Shown here: piece by piece, positions 24,074 through 55,900 of the stretch | How the letters are laid out: each line of letters starts with the position of its first letter | Numbering within the stretch: the first letter of the stretch is position 1 | Source: Neoarius graeffei | Lineage: Eukaryota; Chordata; Actinopteri; Siluriformes; Ariidae | Reading direction: 5' to 3' | Assembly (NCBI RefSeq): GCF_027579695.1 | Contig: NC_083583.1 | Span: 2,841,542-2,905,541 of the forward strand | DNA: 64,000 bases | Translations under genes and position numbers: made by a program | The notes under the pieces: model-generated | Told to the model about the DNA's origin: nothing | Database searches by the model: none | What the model saw: only the letters and a program-made list of their open reading frames with translations

Positions 24074-24558
24074 ATGGACTTCAATTGGAGAGAGAACCAC
24101 ATTGCCCAGCCCTTGCATTTGGGAGAGGAAACCCTGTGTCTTGGTCATTCAGAGCATGCGCTGAATAAACACCTGTGACAATTATGTATTTTCAATTCAG
24201 ATTATTCACTATTGTATATTTACACATCATTGAGGTGCACCCTATCAGTGTGATGTGGATTTTTCTTGATGTGGATAATTCTAAAAAATAGAATTATGCT
24301 TTGTTCAAGTAATTCCATATTCACAATTGAATGGACAAGAAAATATGAATAATTATTAACGAACAGAAAAATCCACATCAAACTGATAGGGTGCACCTCA
24401 ATGATGTGTAAATATACAATAGTGAATAATCTGAATTGAAAATACATAATTGCCACAGGTGTTTATTCAGCGCATGCTCTTAATGACCAAGACACAGGGT
24501 TTCCTCTCCCAAATGCAAGGGCTGGGCAATGTGGTTCTCTCTCCGGTTGAAGATTATG

Positions 24559-24716
24559 TTGTCGTGGCTCAGGTGGATAAGGCGCCATACCATAAGTCCA
24601 GGGACCCGGGTTCGATTCTGACCTGAGGTCATTTCCTGATCTCTCTTTCTCCCGCTCATTTCCTGTCTCTACACTGTCCTATCCAAATAAAAGTGAAAAA
24701 AGCCCCCCAAAAAATT
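24559..24716 (+). mobile_element. tRNA-derived SINE, second family (right palindrome arm)
   Basis: Head GTCGTGGCTCAGGTGGATAA, box-B-like GGTTCGATTCT, body CATTTCCTGTCTCTACAC; same family as 17914-18090. Confidence 0.82.
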
Positions 24717-25257
24717 GTGATAACCTCAATTGCCTTTTTGTACTACTGTGAATGCCACTGTTCAGCAAAAAGAGAAATCTATGTTGGCAGAATGAGGAAT
24801 TGAAAATTGACTTAATTAAGAATTCTTAATAAAGATAACAGTTTTATCATAGTTTGGATTATCATGGGCACATCGTTGGCAAAACATAAAATTCTTAATG
24901 CAGACTGTTGCCTTGAAATTTCAAGTTTTCTCGACTATTCTTTTTTTACAGTGCACTTGTTTAAAATTTGTTTTTATTATTAGTTTTTCTTGCTTGTTTA
25001 TGTTTTCCTTTTTTTCCCTTTTTATCCATGTACATCTTTAACTACAGCATTTCCTACATACTTTATTTTCAGTTTTGTATTATAAGTTGTTTATACTCGA
25101 TTTTTACCAGATTGTTCCCTTTGATAATTTCTTTGTTTTCCCCTTTATTTAATAGGATGATAACATGATATGATGATGTTGCCATATTGGTTTTGTGCAT
25201 TTGTACTTTTTAAAGTGTTATAATAAAAATAATAAAGAAATTTAAAAAAAATATATC

Positions 25258-25573
25258 GGCGGCACGGTGGTCGCCTCACAGCAAGAAGGTCAGGGTTCGA
25301 GCCCCGTGTCTGCGTGGGTTTCCTCCGGGTGCTCCGGTTTCCCCCACAGTCCAAAGACATGCAGGTTAGGTTAACTGGTGACTCTAAATTGAGCGTAGGT
25401 GTGAATGTGAGTGTGAATGGTTGTCTGTGTCTATGTGTCAGCCCTGTGATGACCTGGCGACTTGTCCAGGGTGAACCCCGCCTTTCGCCCGTAGTCAGCT
25501 GGGATAGGCTCCAGCTCGCCTGCGCCCCTGTAGAACAGGATAAAGCGGCTACAGATAATGAGATGAGATGAGA
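25258..25573 (+). mobile_element. tRNA-headed SINE, copy 3, internally deleted
   Basis: Same family as copy 1, but lacks part of the head (about 16 bases after GGCGGCACGGTGG) and about 50 bases after the box-B-like region. The (ATGAG)n tail is present. It ends about 150 bases before the cog4 start codon. Confidence 0.88.
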
Positions 25574-25634
25574 TAATATATTTAAAAATAAAAGATGAAA
25601 GCATGGAGAGAGCGAGGTGTTATTCGTGCAGCAG

Positions 25635-25649
25635 TCGCTAGGGGGCAGT
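25635..25649 (+). promoter_or_regulatory. CTCF-like motif in cog4 promoter
   Basis: TCGCTAGGGGGCAGT matches 13 of 15 positions of the CTCF core consensus, 77 bases upstream of the cog4 start codon. Sequence match only. Confidence 0.3.
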
Positions 25650-25725
25650 GTGCTCTGTCACTCAGGCAGGAAGGTGAGGGAGAAGAAGAGGAAGTGACGT
25701 GGTTTGTGTGGATGTGGGCGCTGTG

Positions 25726-45774
<20,049 letters not shown>

Positions 45775-47700
45775 TATGGCTCTGAACCAGACTGGATCAT
45801 TTTTAGTTATTTATAACAGAACAAAAGGGTGAATAGAGTCAAGGGAATCAAGTTTTTCTTTTTCATTTGTATACAAACTTTATGAGAAACGTTATTGGGT
45901 TTGCGCTTATTAAAAGCATTACTGCATCAAGATGTACATCTCTTTATGGTCAGAAACATCACTACAAATCTCTAGAACCTGTATCATAGCCAAAAAAATA
46001 AAACTGGTGTAAATATCTGTGCTGTATACAGAATAATATTGTCTGATTATCATCTGAGTTCAAAAGCTGATAAACTACCATGAAATATATCATGGAGATA
46101 AAACTTAGTAAAATTTGTAGTTGAATATTTTGCTTCTCTGACTGTGCTTTTTGAATATTAATGAGCAGTGGGGTGTCGCCGATGAAACAGACTGTGAGTT
46201 GGAGAAACAGAAAATAAGGTTTTACAAGGACTTAATTCAAAAATAAAAACACATTTTTAATCAGAATAACACCAGCACATGAAAATATTACAGGATCACT
46301 ACATCAAAAAAATAGACTAGAATTTGTTTGAAATCTTTTTTTTTTTTAACTCAATCCTCAATTTTTACAAACAGTAGTCAGGTTTCCATTAACTTTCTTA
46401 ATGCACAATTTGAAATTGTGAACTGAACAGTGAGTAATGGAAGATTGTGAATTACGAAAATAAATCTCAAAATCGCAAAAAAAAGTTTATACGCCCATAA
46501 GAAGTGTTTTAGACGATTTGACAAAGCAATATTTTGCAAAATTAAAATGGAAATACTTTTTTTTTTTTTGCACTCATTTTTAAACATGACCACAGCTGTT
46601 GCAGTGGATGCAATCGAAATCCTGTGACAAATATCAGGTCTTGGAGCTCTGAATGACTATCGTCAGAGGAAAAAGCCCAACTTTAATCGCATGACATCAC
46701 TCAGTGGAAACACACACCATGCACAACTGTGTTTTTGCTGCCTTTTTTTTTTTTTTAATTACTTCTCTTTTGCACAATGGAAACCCAGCTGGTGAAGATC
46801 CACAGGTTTTGATCGAATCCTCAGATCATAAATACAGAATAATGAAATCCAGATAATGATATGAAGGTGATGCTGAGTTTATATATGCTGGTAATCATGA
46901 AAAGTCAAAACAAATAAAAAAAAAAGCAAATTCACGAAAGGATTAGAAAAATTGTCTATCGTAAGCTTTGGTTCTGCATCCATTATGTTCCTGTTATAAA
47001 CACAAAATGTACTGCTACTGTATTCATTCGGCTACAGACTGAAATCTTAGCGTTTATCTTCCCACAGGATTTTCTGCTGATAAAAATTAATCAGTGACAA
47101 AATCACTATGGAAATCGGGACTCTGATACTGAAACCCCACTCATGTGACTCATTAGATGAGCGAGCTGACTTGCTTTTAGCTCATTATAATCAAAATAGG
47201 CTGTCAAGAATGCCAGGAAGTCATGAGGGCATATCCAGAAATTGCATAACTCGTACATATTTATAACTTATGACATGGATTTAGATGTTTGAGTCATTTT
47301 TAGTCATTGTTTGAGCTTTAAAGTCACTGTGAACAGTTTTTTTTCCCCCAACTATTGATTTTAACAGTTTAAAATGATCTCTGCTGTTATGTCTCGAATT
47401 TTTTTTTTTATCGGATCGGAAGCAAAACTATCACTGTTCTGTCAAAAATGGGAAATGCCAATGCATCCTTAAACTCGAAAAGACAGGAAGCTGGTACATC
47501 AGAAGTAATGCCGTCACCACACAGACAGCTTACACTCTTTTGGTTGGGAGGGGGAAGAAGGGTACTGAACTGTACTTAACTGTGCTTTTCCTTGTTGTGA
47601 GGTGGAACTATATATATATTTCACCTGGAAATGTGTACATAGTGAGTGATGTGGTGAAATATATTCATATAAAAAGCCATGATCTGATCCATGAGCTTTT
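45775..47700 (+). other. cog4 3' UTR and AT-rich intergenic DNA
   Basis: The first ~230 bases are the likely 3' UTR. Beyond it are A/T runs, but no conserved coding or recognised element was seen. Confidence 0.5.
45997..46002 (+). other. Candidate cog4 polyadenylation signal
   Basis: AATAAA 223 bases after the stop codon. Confidence 0.5.
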
Positions 47701-47701
47701 A

Positions 47702-49604
47702 CAACCCCAATTCCAAAAATGTTGGGACGCTGTGTGAACTGTAAATAAAAACAGAATGTGGTGATTTGTAAATCATAGAAACCCTATATTTCATTGAAAA
47801 TAGTACAAAGACATCACACACATCACATTATCTGTAGCCGCTTTATCCTTCTACAGGGTCGCAGGCGAGCTGGATCCTATCCCAGCTGACTACGGGCGAA
47901 AGGCAGGGTACACCCTGGACAAGTCGCCAGGTCATCACAGGGCTAACACACAGACAACCATTCACACCTACGGTCAATTTAGAGTCACCAGTTAACCTAA
48001 CCTGCATGTCTTTGGACTGTGGGGGAAACCGGAGCACCCGGAGGAAACCCACGCGGACACGGGGAGAACATGCAAACTCCACACAGAAAGGCCCTCGCCG
48101 GCCACGGGGCTCGAACCCAGGACCTTCTTGCTGTGAGGCGACAGCGCTAACCACTACACCACCGTGCTGCCCAGTACAAAGACAACATATCAAATGTTGA
48201 AACTGAGAAATGTTATTGTTTTTTGAAAAAATTTGCTCATTTTGAATTTGATGTCAGCAACAACATTTCAGAAAAGTTGGGACGGGGCGTGTTTACTGCT
48301 GTGTTGCATCACCTCTACTTTTAACAACACTCTGTAAATGTTTGGAAACTGAGGAGACCAATTGCTGTCGTTTTGAAAGAGAAATGTTGTTCCATTCTTG
48401 CCTGATATAAAATTTCAGCTGTTCAACAGTTCGGGTCTCCTTTGTCGTATTTTGCACTTCATAATGCACCAAATGTTTTAAATGGGAGACAGGTCTGGAC
48501 TGCAGCAGGCCAGTTTAGCACCTGGACTCTTTTCCTACGGAGCCATGTAGTTGTAATATGTGCAGAAAGCGGTTTGTCATTGTCTTGCTGAAAGAAGGAA
48601 GGCCTTCCCTGAAAAAGATTTAGTCTGGATGGCAGCATATTGCTCTGAAACGTGTTTATATCATTCAGCATTAATGATTCCTTCCCAGATGTACAAGCTC
48701 CCCATGTCATGTGCACTAACGCCCCCTCATACCATCACAGATATTGGCTTTTAAGCTGTGCACTGATAAGCCGGACGGTCCCTCTCCTCTTTAGCCTGGA
48801 GGACATGGTGTCCAAGATATCTAAAAAGAATTTCTACTTTTGATTCCTCAGACCTCGGGACAGTTTTCCACTTCGCCCCAGTCCATTGTAAAAGAGCTCA
48901 GGCCCAGAGAAGGGGGGTGGAGTTTCTGGATATTGTTTATATCTGGTTTTAACTTGCGTTTGTGGATGCAGTAATGAAGTGTTTTCACAGACGATGGTTT
49001 TCTGAAGTGTTCCTGAGCCCATACAGTGATTTCCACTACAGACATGTGTCTGCTTTTAATGCAGTGTCTCCTGAGGGCCTGAAGATCACAGGCATCCAGT
49101 GTCAGTTTTCAGCCTTGTCTCTCGCAGACAGAGATTTCTCCAGATTCTCTGAATCTTTTAATGATGTGATCCCCAAATTCTTTGCAGTTTTACACTGAGA
49201 ATGTTTTGTTATTCTTAAATTGTTGCACTGTTTGCCCACGCAGTCTTTCACAGAGTAGTGAACCCCTCCCCATCTTTACTTCTGAGAGACTCCGCCTCTC
49301 TGGATGCTCTTTTTATACCCCATCATCTTACGGACTTGTTGACAAGTAACCTAATTAGGTAGGGTTTTTTTTAGCATTACACAACTTTTGCAGTCTTTTG
49401 TTGCGCTGTCCCAACTTTTCTGAAACGTGTTGCTGACATCAAATTCAAAATGAGCATTTTAAAAAAAAAAAAAAAAATCTGTTTCAACATATCGTCTTTG
49501 TACTATTTTCAATGCAATATAGAGTTTCCATGATTTGCAAATCATCACATTCTGTTTCTATTTATGTTTTACACAGCATCCCAACTTTTTTGGAATTGGG
49601 GTTG
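47702..49604 (-). mobile_element. Decayed Tc1-like relic (related to element B)
   Basis: Ends CAACCCCAATTCCAAAAATG (left) and inverse TTTTTTGGAATTGGGGTTG (right), with flanking TA. Minus-strand transposase pieces are legible but broken (48716-48459: FQGRPSFFQQDNDKPLSAHI; 49045-48848). It holds SINE copy 4. It lies between cog4 and thap11. Confidence 0.85.
47814..48172 (-). mobile_element. tRNA-headed SINE, copy 4 (nested in Tc1 relic)
   Basis: Minus orientation, slightly shortened body. A 12-bp target duplication, AGTACAAAGACA, lies at 47802-47813 and 48173-48184. Confidence 0.9.
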
Positions 49605-49865
49605 TACAACTCCAAAAGAACAGACCAAACCATGAAAGTATTTCCTCATCCTTGTTAAATGTTGTATAAAAAAAAAAGTGTCTGAATTTACATATTTCTT
49701 TCTGTAATGCACCTCTGCTCATGTTAGTGATAGAGTACCAGTCATGGGGCGTGTCCTTATTTGCATATTCGTGCATATTTATCAGTCCTGATGAAGCCGT
49801 TCCTTTCCTGGGCATTAAAACACTGAATAATTTATTTTTTCTGTAATTTCATGACGTCACTGATG

Positions 49866-49871
49866 TTTATT
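49866..49871 (-). other. Candidate thap11 polyadenylation signal
   Basis: AATAAA on the minus strand about 175 bases past the thap11 stop; another lies near 49832. Confidence 0.4.
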
Positions 49872-50044
49872 AAAGCTCGCTGTGAAAATGTCACGATAAA
49901 TCGCGATTTGTTGTTTTTTTTCTGACATCACCGCCCACTCCTGATGTTTTTGGAAACACTGAAAATTCATAACAAAATAAAACAAAGATATAAAATAAAG
50001 TAAACAGCCCAGGGAGGGTATTGTTCTGTCCGGTTCCGGTCGGG

Positions 50045-50830
50045 TCAGACTTTCTTCCGAACCACGCAGATGCCGGAGAGCACGCGGTCGCGCTCGCGCA
50101 GCTCCTCCTGCAGGCGCGCCTCGCTGACGCGCAGCTGGCGGATGGTGCTCTTCATCTCCTTCATCTTCACCTCCATCAGGGCGATGATGTCGCGCTGCTC
50201 GTTGAGTTTCCTCAGGAGCTCGGCGGAGGTCGTGCCGTTGGTCAGGGAGTAGGAGTGCTCCTCTCCGCACAGCAGCGGCTGCTCCGGAACCAGCGCCACC
50301 ACCTCCGGGGCTTCCTCACACTTGAGCGGCGCCGCTGCGGAGCGCGAGCCTTCCAGCGCTGCTGCTGCTGCTAATGATGCAGATGTTGATGATGCTGATG
50401 TTGATAATAACGATGATGAGACAGCGGTGCCAGGTGAGATGTACTGCCCGTTCTGTCCGATCTGCACCACGAAGTCGGGCTGACCCTGCGCCGCCGCTTC
50501 ACCCTGAATGGCCCCGGCGGGCGCAGGCGCAGCGAACACCTTCCTGCCGCGGCCGCGCCGACTTCTCCTCTCGTTGACCCCGCGCAGCGGGAACAGAGTC
50601 GGGACCCGGATGGTGTAGGTCTTCCTGCCCCCGGGGAAGTGCACGCTGCACACGCGGTGCCCGGTGGTGGGCTGGAAGGTGCTGAAGCAGCCGCTCACTC
50701 CGGCCCGGGAGATGTTCTTCAGCCAGATCTCCCGCTGACTCGGGTCTTTGGGGAAGGTGTAGAACCGGAGCTCGCGGTCCCGGTGTGAGTTGTTATAGCA
50801 TCCGGGCACACAGCACGTGAAGCCTGGCAT
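50045..50830 (-). CDS. thap11: THAP domain-containing protein 11 (Ronin), single exon
   Basis: 261 residues from ATG 50830-50828; the start MPGFTCCVPGCYNNSHRD is the conserved vertebrate start. The N-terminal THAP zinc finger (residues 1 to about 85) shows the C2CH ligands in CCVPGC and VCSVHF, the invariant tryptophan (IWLKN), and the block SGCFSTFQPTTGHR shared with human THAP11, through RVPTLFPLRGVNER. The middle is Ser/Ala-rich, with no polyglutamine run such as human THAP11 has. EHSYSL (about residue 195) fits the HCF-1-binding motif (D/E)HxY. The C-terminal coiled coil (ELLRKLNEQRDIIALMEVKM) is well kept, ending VVRKKV. THAP11 is a nuclear transcription factor acting with HCFC1 and ZNF143. 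The coding region is GC-rich and CpG-rich compared with its surroundings. It is divergent to cenpt, as in human 16q22. Confidence 0.96.
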   Translation of the reverse strand: MPGFTCCVPGCYNNSHRDRELRFYTFPKDPSQREIWLKNISRAGVSGCFSTFQPTTGHRVCSVHFPGGRKTYTIRVPTLFPLRGVNERRSRRGRGRKVFAAPAPAGAIQGEAAAQGQPDFVVQIGQNGQYISPGTAVSSSLLSTSASSTSASLAAAAALEGSRSAAAPLKCEEAPEVVALVPEQPLLCGEEHSYSLTNGTTSAELLRKLNEQRDIIALMEVKMKEMKSTIRQLRVSEARLQEELRERDRVLSGICVVRKKV

Positions 50831-50942
50831 AACGACGCCGCTCTTCCTCTCTCTCAAACAACCGCACACAAGTTTCTCCTGATTTTTGTTTTTGTTGATC
50901 TCCTCCGTGCGCTCTTATCAGATGCAGCGGCCTAAAAGCGGA

Positions 50943-50959
50943 ACTACACGTCCCACAAT
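50943..50959 (+). promoter_or_regulatory. THAP11/ZNF143-type motif upstream of thap11
   Basis: ACTACACGTCCCACAAT fits ACTACAnnTCCCA, the SBS2/Ronin-type element known to be bound by ZNF143, THAP11 and HCFC1. It lies about 115 bases upstream of the thap11 start codon, suggesting autoregulation (inference). Confidence 0.6.
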
Positions 50960-51335
50960 ACTTACGACTTCCTGTTTTGTTTTTCCCCAACGCGCGCTCA
51001 TGAGCACCAAGTCTGCGCACAGCACGCGCATACTCAAGGCTCCTCTCTCCGACTGGGCTGAAATAAGCCTCAATCGGAATAAAGCAGTTTAATTCGTGAT
51101 TAAATTTTGGAAAAACACAGAGATCAAATTAAAATCTACATGGAATTCAAAAGTTTCTTCAGTATTGTTGGATTCTTAAATACTGCAAAATTGCAAAACG
51201 ATCGAGCAGATATTTTTTTTTCTTTGCAGACACTAAACCAAATTTACAAAATAGAGGAAACAAAAATAAATATAAAGATCCATATGCTATTTTTTTTAAT
51301 AAATCACTGTTTAAGCTTTTATTTTCAATCTTTAA

Positions 51336-51610
51336 CTACACACACACTCACTGGCCACTTTATTAGGAACACCCCGACATCCCCCTGCTGTTCTGTAATC
51401 AGCCGATCCCTCCACAGCAGCACAATGCATCAACATCAGAATGGGAAAAATTGTGATCTCACAGTGAAGTGTGACTTTCTTTCTTTGTTTCTTTCTTTCT
51501 TTCACTGTGGTATGGGTGTTGGTTTGAGCCAGATGGACTGCTGGAAACAAACGCCTTGTTGATAAGAGAGGGTCAGAGGGAAATGGACAGATTGGTTCAA
51601 GATTTTTTGC
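51336..51610. repeat. Dispersed fish repeat fragment
   Basis: Contains CTCACTGGCCACTTTATTAG and 'ggaacacc', a repeat head common in teleost genomes, then a (TTTC)n stretch. Short and truncated; family not assigned. Confidence 0.45.
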
Positions 51611-51628
51611 CATGAAGGATATTCCATC

Positions 51629-51962
51629 CCTCCATTATCTGTAGCCGCTTTATACTGTGCAGGGTTGCAGGCGGGCTGGATCCTATCCCAGCTGACTATG
51701 GGTGAGAGGCAGGGTTCACCCTGGACAAGTCACGACACACAACCATTCACACTCACATTCACACCTACGCTCAATTTAGAGTCACCAGTTAACCTAACCT
51801 GCATGTCTTTGGACTGTGGGGGAAACCGGAGCACCCGGAGGAAACCCACGCGGACACGGGGAGAACATGCAAACTCCGCACAGAAAGGCCCTCGCCGGCC
51901 ACAGGGCTCGAACCCGGACCTTCTTGCTGTGAGGCGACAGTGCAAACCACTACACCACTGTG
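51629..51962 (-). mobile_element. tRNA-headed SINE, copy 5
   Basis: Minus orientation; a slightly diverged and shortened copy (CCTCCATTATCTGTAGCCGC at the left). Confidence 0.88.
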
Positions 51963-52080
51963 TAAACGTATGGGGGGATCAAAACTCAAAAATATTGATA
52001 AAAAATTACATACAAAAAGTCTGTTTTGTATAAATCAGTGCCAAACTATCAGTTTTTTTTTTAATTTGGACATTTACTCT

Positions 52081-52458
52081 GGGCGGCACGGTGGTGTAGT
52101 GGTTAGCGCTGTCGCCTCACAGCAAGAAGGTCCGGGTTTGAGCCCCGTGGCCGGCGAGGGCCTTTCTGTGCGGAGTTTGCATGTTCTCCCCGTGTCCGCG
52201 TGGGTTTCCTCCGGGTGCTCCGGTTTCCCCCACAGTCCAAAGACATGCAGGTTAGGTTAACTGGTGACTCTAAATTGAGCGTAGGTGTGAATGTGAGTGT
52301 GAATGGTTGTCTGTGTCTATGTGTCAGCCCTGTGATGACCTGGCGACTTGTCCAGGGTGAACCCCGCCTTTTGCCCGTAGTCAGCTGGGATAGGCTCCAG
52401 CTCGCCTGCGACCCTGTAGAACAGGATAAAGCAGCTACAGATAATGAGATGAGATGAG
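52081..52458 (+). mobile_element. tRNA-headed SINE, copy 6
   Basis: Full length, plus orientation, with an 11-bp target duplication ACATTTACTCT at 52070-52080 and 52459-52469. It lies about 120 bases from copy 5 in the opposite orientation. Confidence 0.92.
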
Positions 52459-52805
52459 ACATTTACTCTCATTCAAAGAAAAGAAAAAATATCTATCTAT
52501 TTATTTATTTATTGTAAAATTTACCTAGAATTACACTTTATGAGTTTATGACAAAGAAATTGTACATATTTACAAATCCAGGACAAAAAACATGGTAAAC
52601 GTTTCGACAAATAAATTTAAAACCAATGAATTTTTATTTCGATATCATGCAAAATAATAACTACACTACACTCTACAACATCAGTTGAGTAAAAAGAATG
52701 TCGACTTTAAAAATAAGAACAAACTGTAACTAATAAAAGACACACAGTTCCTGCGCATTGACGGCGCAGCCGTGTAGGCCAGTTCCCGGAAGTGATACCG
52801 CAAAA

Positions 52806-52822
52806 ACTACTCATCCCATGAG
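52806..52822 (+). promoter_or_regulatory. THAP11/ZNF143-type motif upstream of cenpt
   Basis: ACTACTCATCCCATGAG resembles ACTACAnnTCCCA with one change in the core, about 137 bases before the cenpt start codon. GC-rich surroundings. Confidence 0.5.
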
Positions 52823-52852
52823 GCACGCGCGAGCCTCGGTCAGCGCGGGAAA

Positions 52853-52860
52853 TGACGTCA
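52853..52860 (+). promoter_or_regulatory. CRE (TGACGTCA) in cenpt promoter
   Basis: Perfect palindromic CRE, about 100 bases before the cenpt start codon; a candidate CREB/ATF site. Confidence 0.5.
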
Positions 52861-52958
52861 TTATAGAGTTGATTTGAATGTAGAAAGTGAAGCTCGGGGC
52901 TTTTCAGGGGAAACTTTTCCTCAGGATTCCTTCATTGCTATTTTAAGGGAACTCTGTG

Positions 52959-55900
52959 ATGGACTGTGTGGAGGAGGAGGATGTTTCTGCTCGAGTTTTA
53001 CTCAGAAATGTCCTGCACACAGAAACTCAGCGCTCTCCGGTCACCAGGAGGTCAGTCACTGCTCTGGGCTAAACTCGCTAGCATCGCAGTTAGCATCGCA
53101 GTTAGCATGGCGCTTAGCATGCCAGTGGGTCTGTTTGTTATGAGGGTTGCTTTACAATCAGGGGACAAAGTTTGTGTCACAGGGGTCTAAAATTCAAATT
53201 TATTCAAACTGGTTCTTGTACCAGTTTTTAAGTGAAGGACGAGTTAAAGAACAGATTTCAGGTCATTTTTTGTATGGTAGTTTTGTGTAATCTGCTATAA
53301 GATAAAGAAGATGAAGTGCAGCTTTAAGCAGGGCTGGGAGAAACAAATGAAGTGATTCTCGGAGAGGACTTTTTTTTTTTTTGACAATTCAGAATCCACT
53401 ACTTCCACAGTGCTTTTAAATATAAGGCTGTAAGCTTTGTGTTAGTCGTCTATAATATTTATGTCCCAATATCTTGACCACATTTTAGGATGAAAATAAT
53501 CATTTTAGATATGTTATTTATTTTATATTGAAAAATGAGCTGTCTCAGAGAGGACTTTTTTTGACACAATTACAGACTAATTTGATCAAAATAGTCTGAA
53601 AACTTACTGGCATTCAACATTAAAACTTAACTATGTTTCCAATGATATGGAACCAAATATGTGTTTTATGGTATAAAGAATGATGTAAGTGCATCCCTTT
53701 TGGAGCGACCTGTGGTCAGAAAAGCACTTTTTCTAAATGATGCGAGTAATTTTGCTAAATATGACATATATTGCCATACATTCACCAAAAATAACGTTAT
53801 CACCAAATTTTTTTGCATGGTAAATAGAGCTATCACAGGGCTACAATAAACAACCGAGTTTATTTAGTCAAGCCTTTTGATATTGAAGATAATAAGTGTT
53901 AAATGTGATTTTTAGCTTGCGAACCCTGATTGTAAAACAACCCGTAATAAACCTTTCACAGAGAAACAGAAAATCGGTTATATTCACTTGTTAAACAGTT
54001 TGGTTTCGTCGGAGCGGATTTCTGTGATTTAAAGAGTTTTGTATGACAACCTAGATAGTTGAGTGCAAAAGTTTTCGCACCCCCTGTTTCTTGGGAAAAT
54101 AATATCTCATCTCATTATCTGTAGCCGCTTTATCCTGTTCTACAGGGTCGCAGGCGAGCTGGATCCTATCCCAGCTGACTACAGGCGAAAGGCGGGGTTC
54201 ACCCTGGACAAGTTGCCAGGTCATCACAGGGCTGACACATAGACACAGACAACCATTCACACTCACATTCACACCTACGCTCAATTTAGAGTCACCAGTT
54301 AACCTAACCTGCATGTCTTTGGACTGTGGGGGAAACCGGAGCACCCGGAGGAAACCCACGCGGACACGGGGAGAACATGCAAACTCCGCACGGAAAGGCC
54401 CTCGCCGGCCACGGGGCTCGAACCCAGACCTTCTTGCTGTGAGGTGACAGCGCTAACCACTACACCACCGTGCCGCCCGGGAAAATATTTTTTTGTTGTT
54501 TTTTGAAAGAAGTTACAAATGAAATTCTGGGAGTATTCACATAATTTAAAATCATTAACACAAAATCATTTGAAAAGACTCAAAGATCATATTTACATCA
54601 AACCCAGAAAAAGGGGTGTAAACTTCTGAACTGGAATCTTCCTCACTGTTTTCAGGATTAATATCTTCACGTGACCAGAATTTGTTGCAGGAACATCTCT
54701 GAAGCTGAACACACTCTCACTAGTTATCTTGTTAATATGAATTCAGTAAAGTTTATTGCAGTTTGTCCTGGGGGGGTATAAACTTTTGCATGCAGCTGTA
54801 AGTATTTTGACAGCTTTTGAATTTTATCTGTTTGTCTTCTGTAGTAAATTTATAATTTGATATGAAAATACTGAAAAGACTAAACACTAAAAAGGAGCAA
54901 TAGATGCTTAGATGTTTAATTATTTTGAAGTGTAAAGAAGCTGCTTCTGTTTAGTTTAATTATTGACACACACAGTGTATATGGGGCTATATATAAATAT
55001 ATTATGACACAGTTGATAAATATTACATGATCATTTTGTCCAGACCTAACCACCAAAACATTTTATTTTTGTTGAACATTGTGATTGATTTCATTTGTAA
55101 AAAGTACAGAATTCCATTGTTGCTCCGAGTGAAATTATGTTTCTTGTCCTTCAGCATGTCTCATGATCAGCGACTGTCATGTGTGCGGAGGAGCTCCAGG
55201 CTGAGGGACGCGTCCGAGACACCTCGCATTGCTCTCCGTCACAAACTCAAACAGAAACTCCATGAGGTACGACTTGTTTTATGAATGAGTGTTAACACAG
55301 ATAAACGGTTTAACCTGCTCTAGAAGCTTACGTTAAATTCTGATATGAGTCCAGACCGCCACTCAGTCTCCGGTCCCGCCCAGTAAACGTGCGAAATCTC
55401 AGGGCAGGATGCTGAAGACAGGGGCGGTGCGTCCCGCCCCTGCGCTGTACAGTGATGACGTCACACCTCGTGGGCTGATCAGGGGGATCATTCAGAACGG
55501 TGAGTGCAGAAGCAGCTTTACTCAGACGTGACGTGCGCTCAGTGAACACCTCGTGAACTTCGTTGCGTTTTTCAGAAGCGGAAGTGTCCCTGGTGCTACC
55601 TGGTCAGACTGCGTTACCTGATGGAGATCAGCAGGATGTCGAGGCCAGTGTCCATAGCAACAGGTGCAGGTGGGCGTGTCTATTATCTACTGAGAAAGTA
55701 ATCCCACCCAGACAGGGCTGATGAATGAATCCATGATCTAATGGCGTGTCTGTAAATTTATTTATGACCAGGAGATGAGAGAATGTTTTATTCCATACCG
55801 ATAGCATCATCCAGACTAGAAAAGCACTCGGAAAGCGCAGATCTCCGCCAAGAATCCTTTAAAAGAATCCGGGATCCAGAAGGTGATCCGGATCACCGCC

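Larger units (their letters stand above)
23679..24953. mobile_element. 1.27-kb near-perfect palindrome (fold-back) with a SINE in each arm
   Basis: Begins CACTGTAAAAAAGAATAGTT and ends with the inverse (TTTTTTTACAGTG). Arms of about 586 bases (23679-24264 and 24367-24953) pair almost completely around a spacer of about 100 bases. Each arm carries the same tRNA-type SINE at the same place. No open frame of note; superfamily unknown. Confidence 0.88.
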
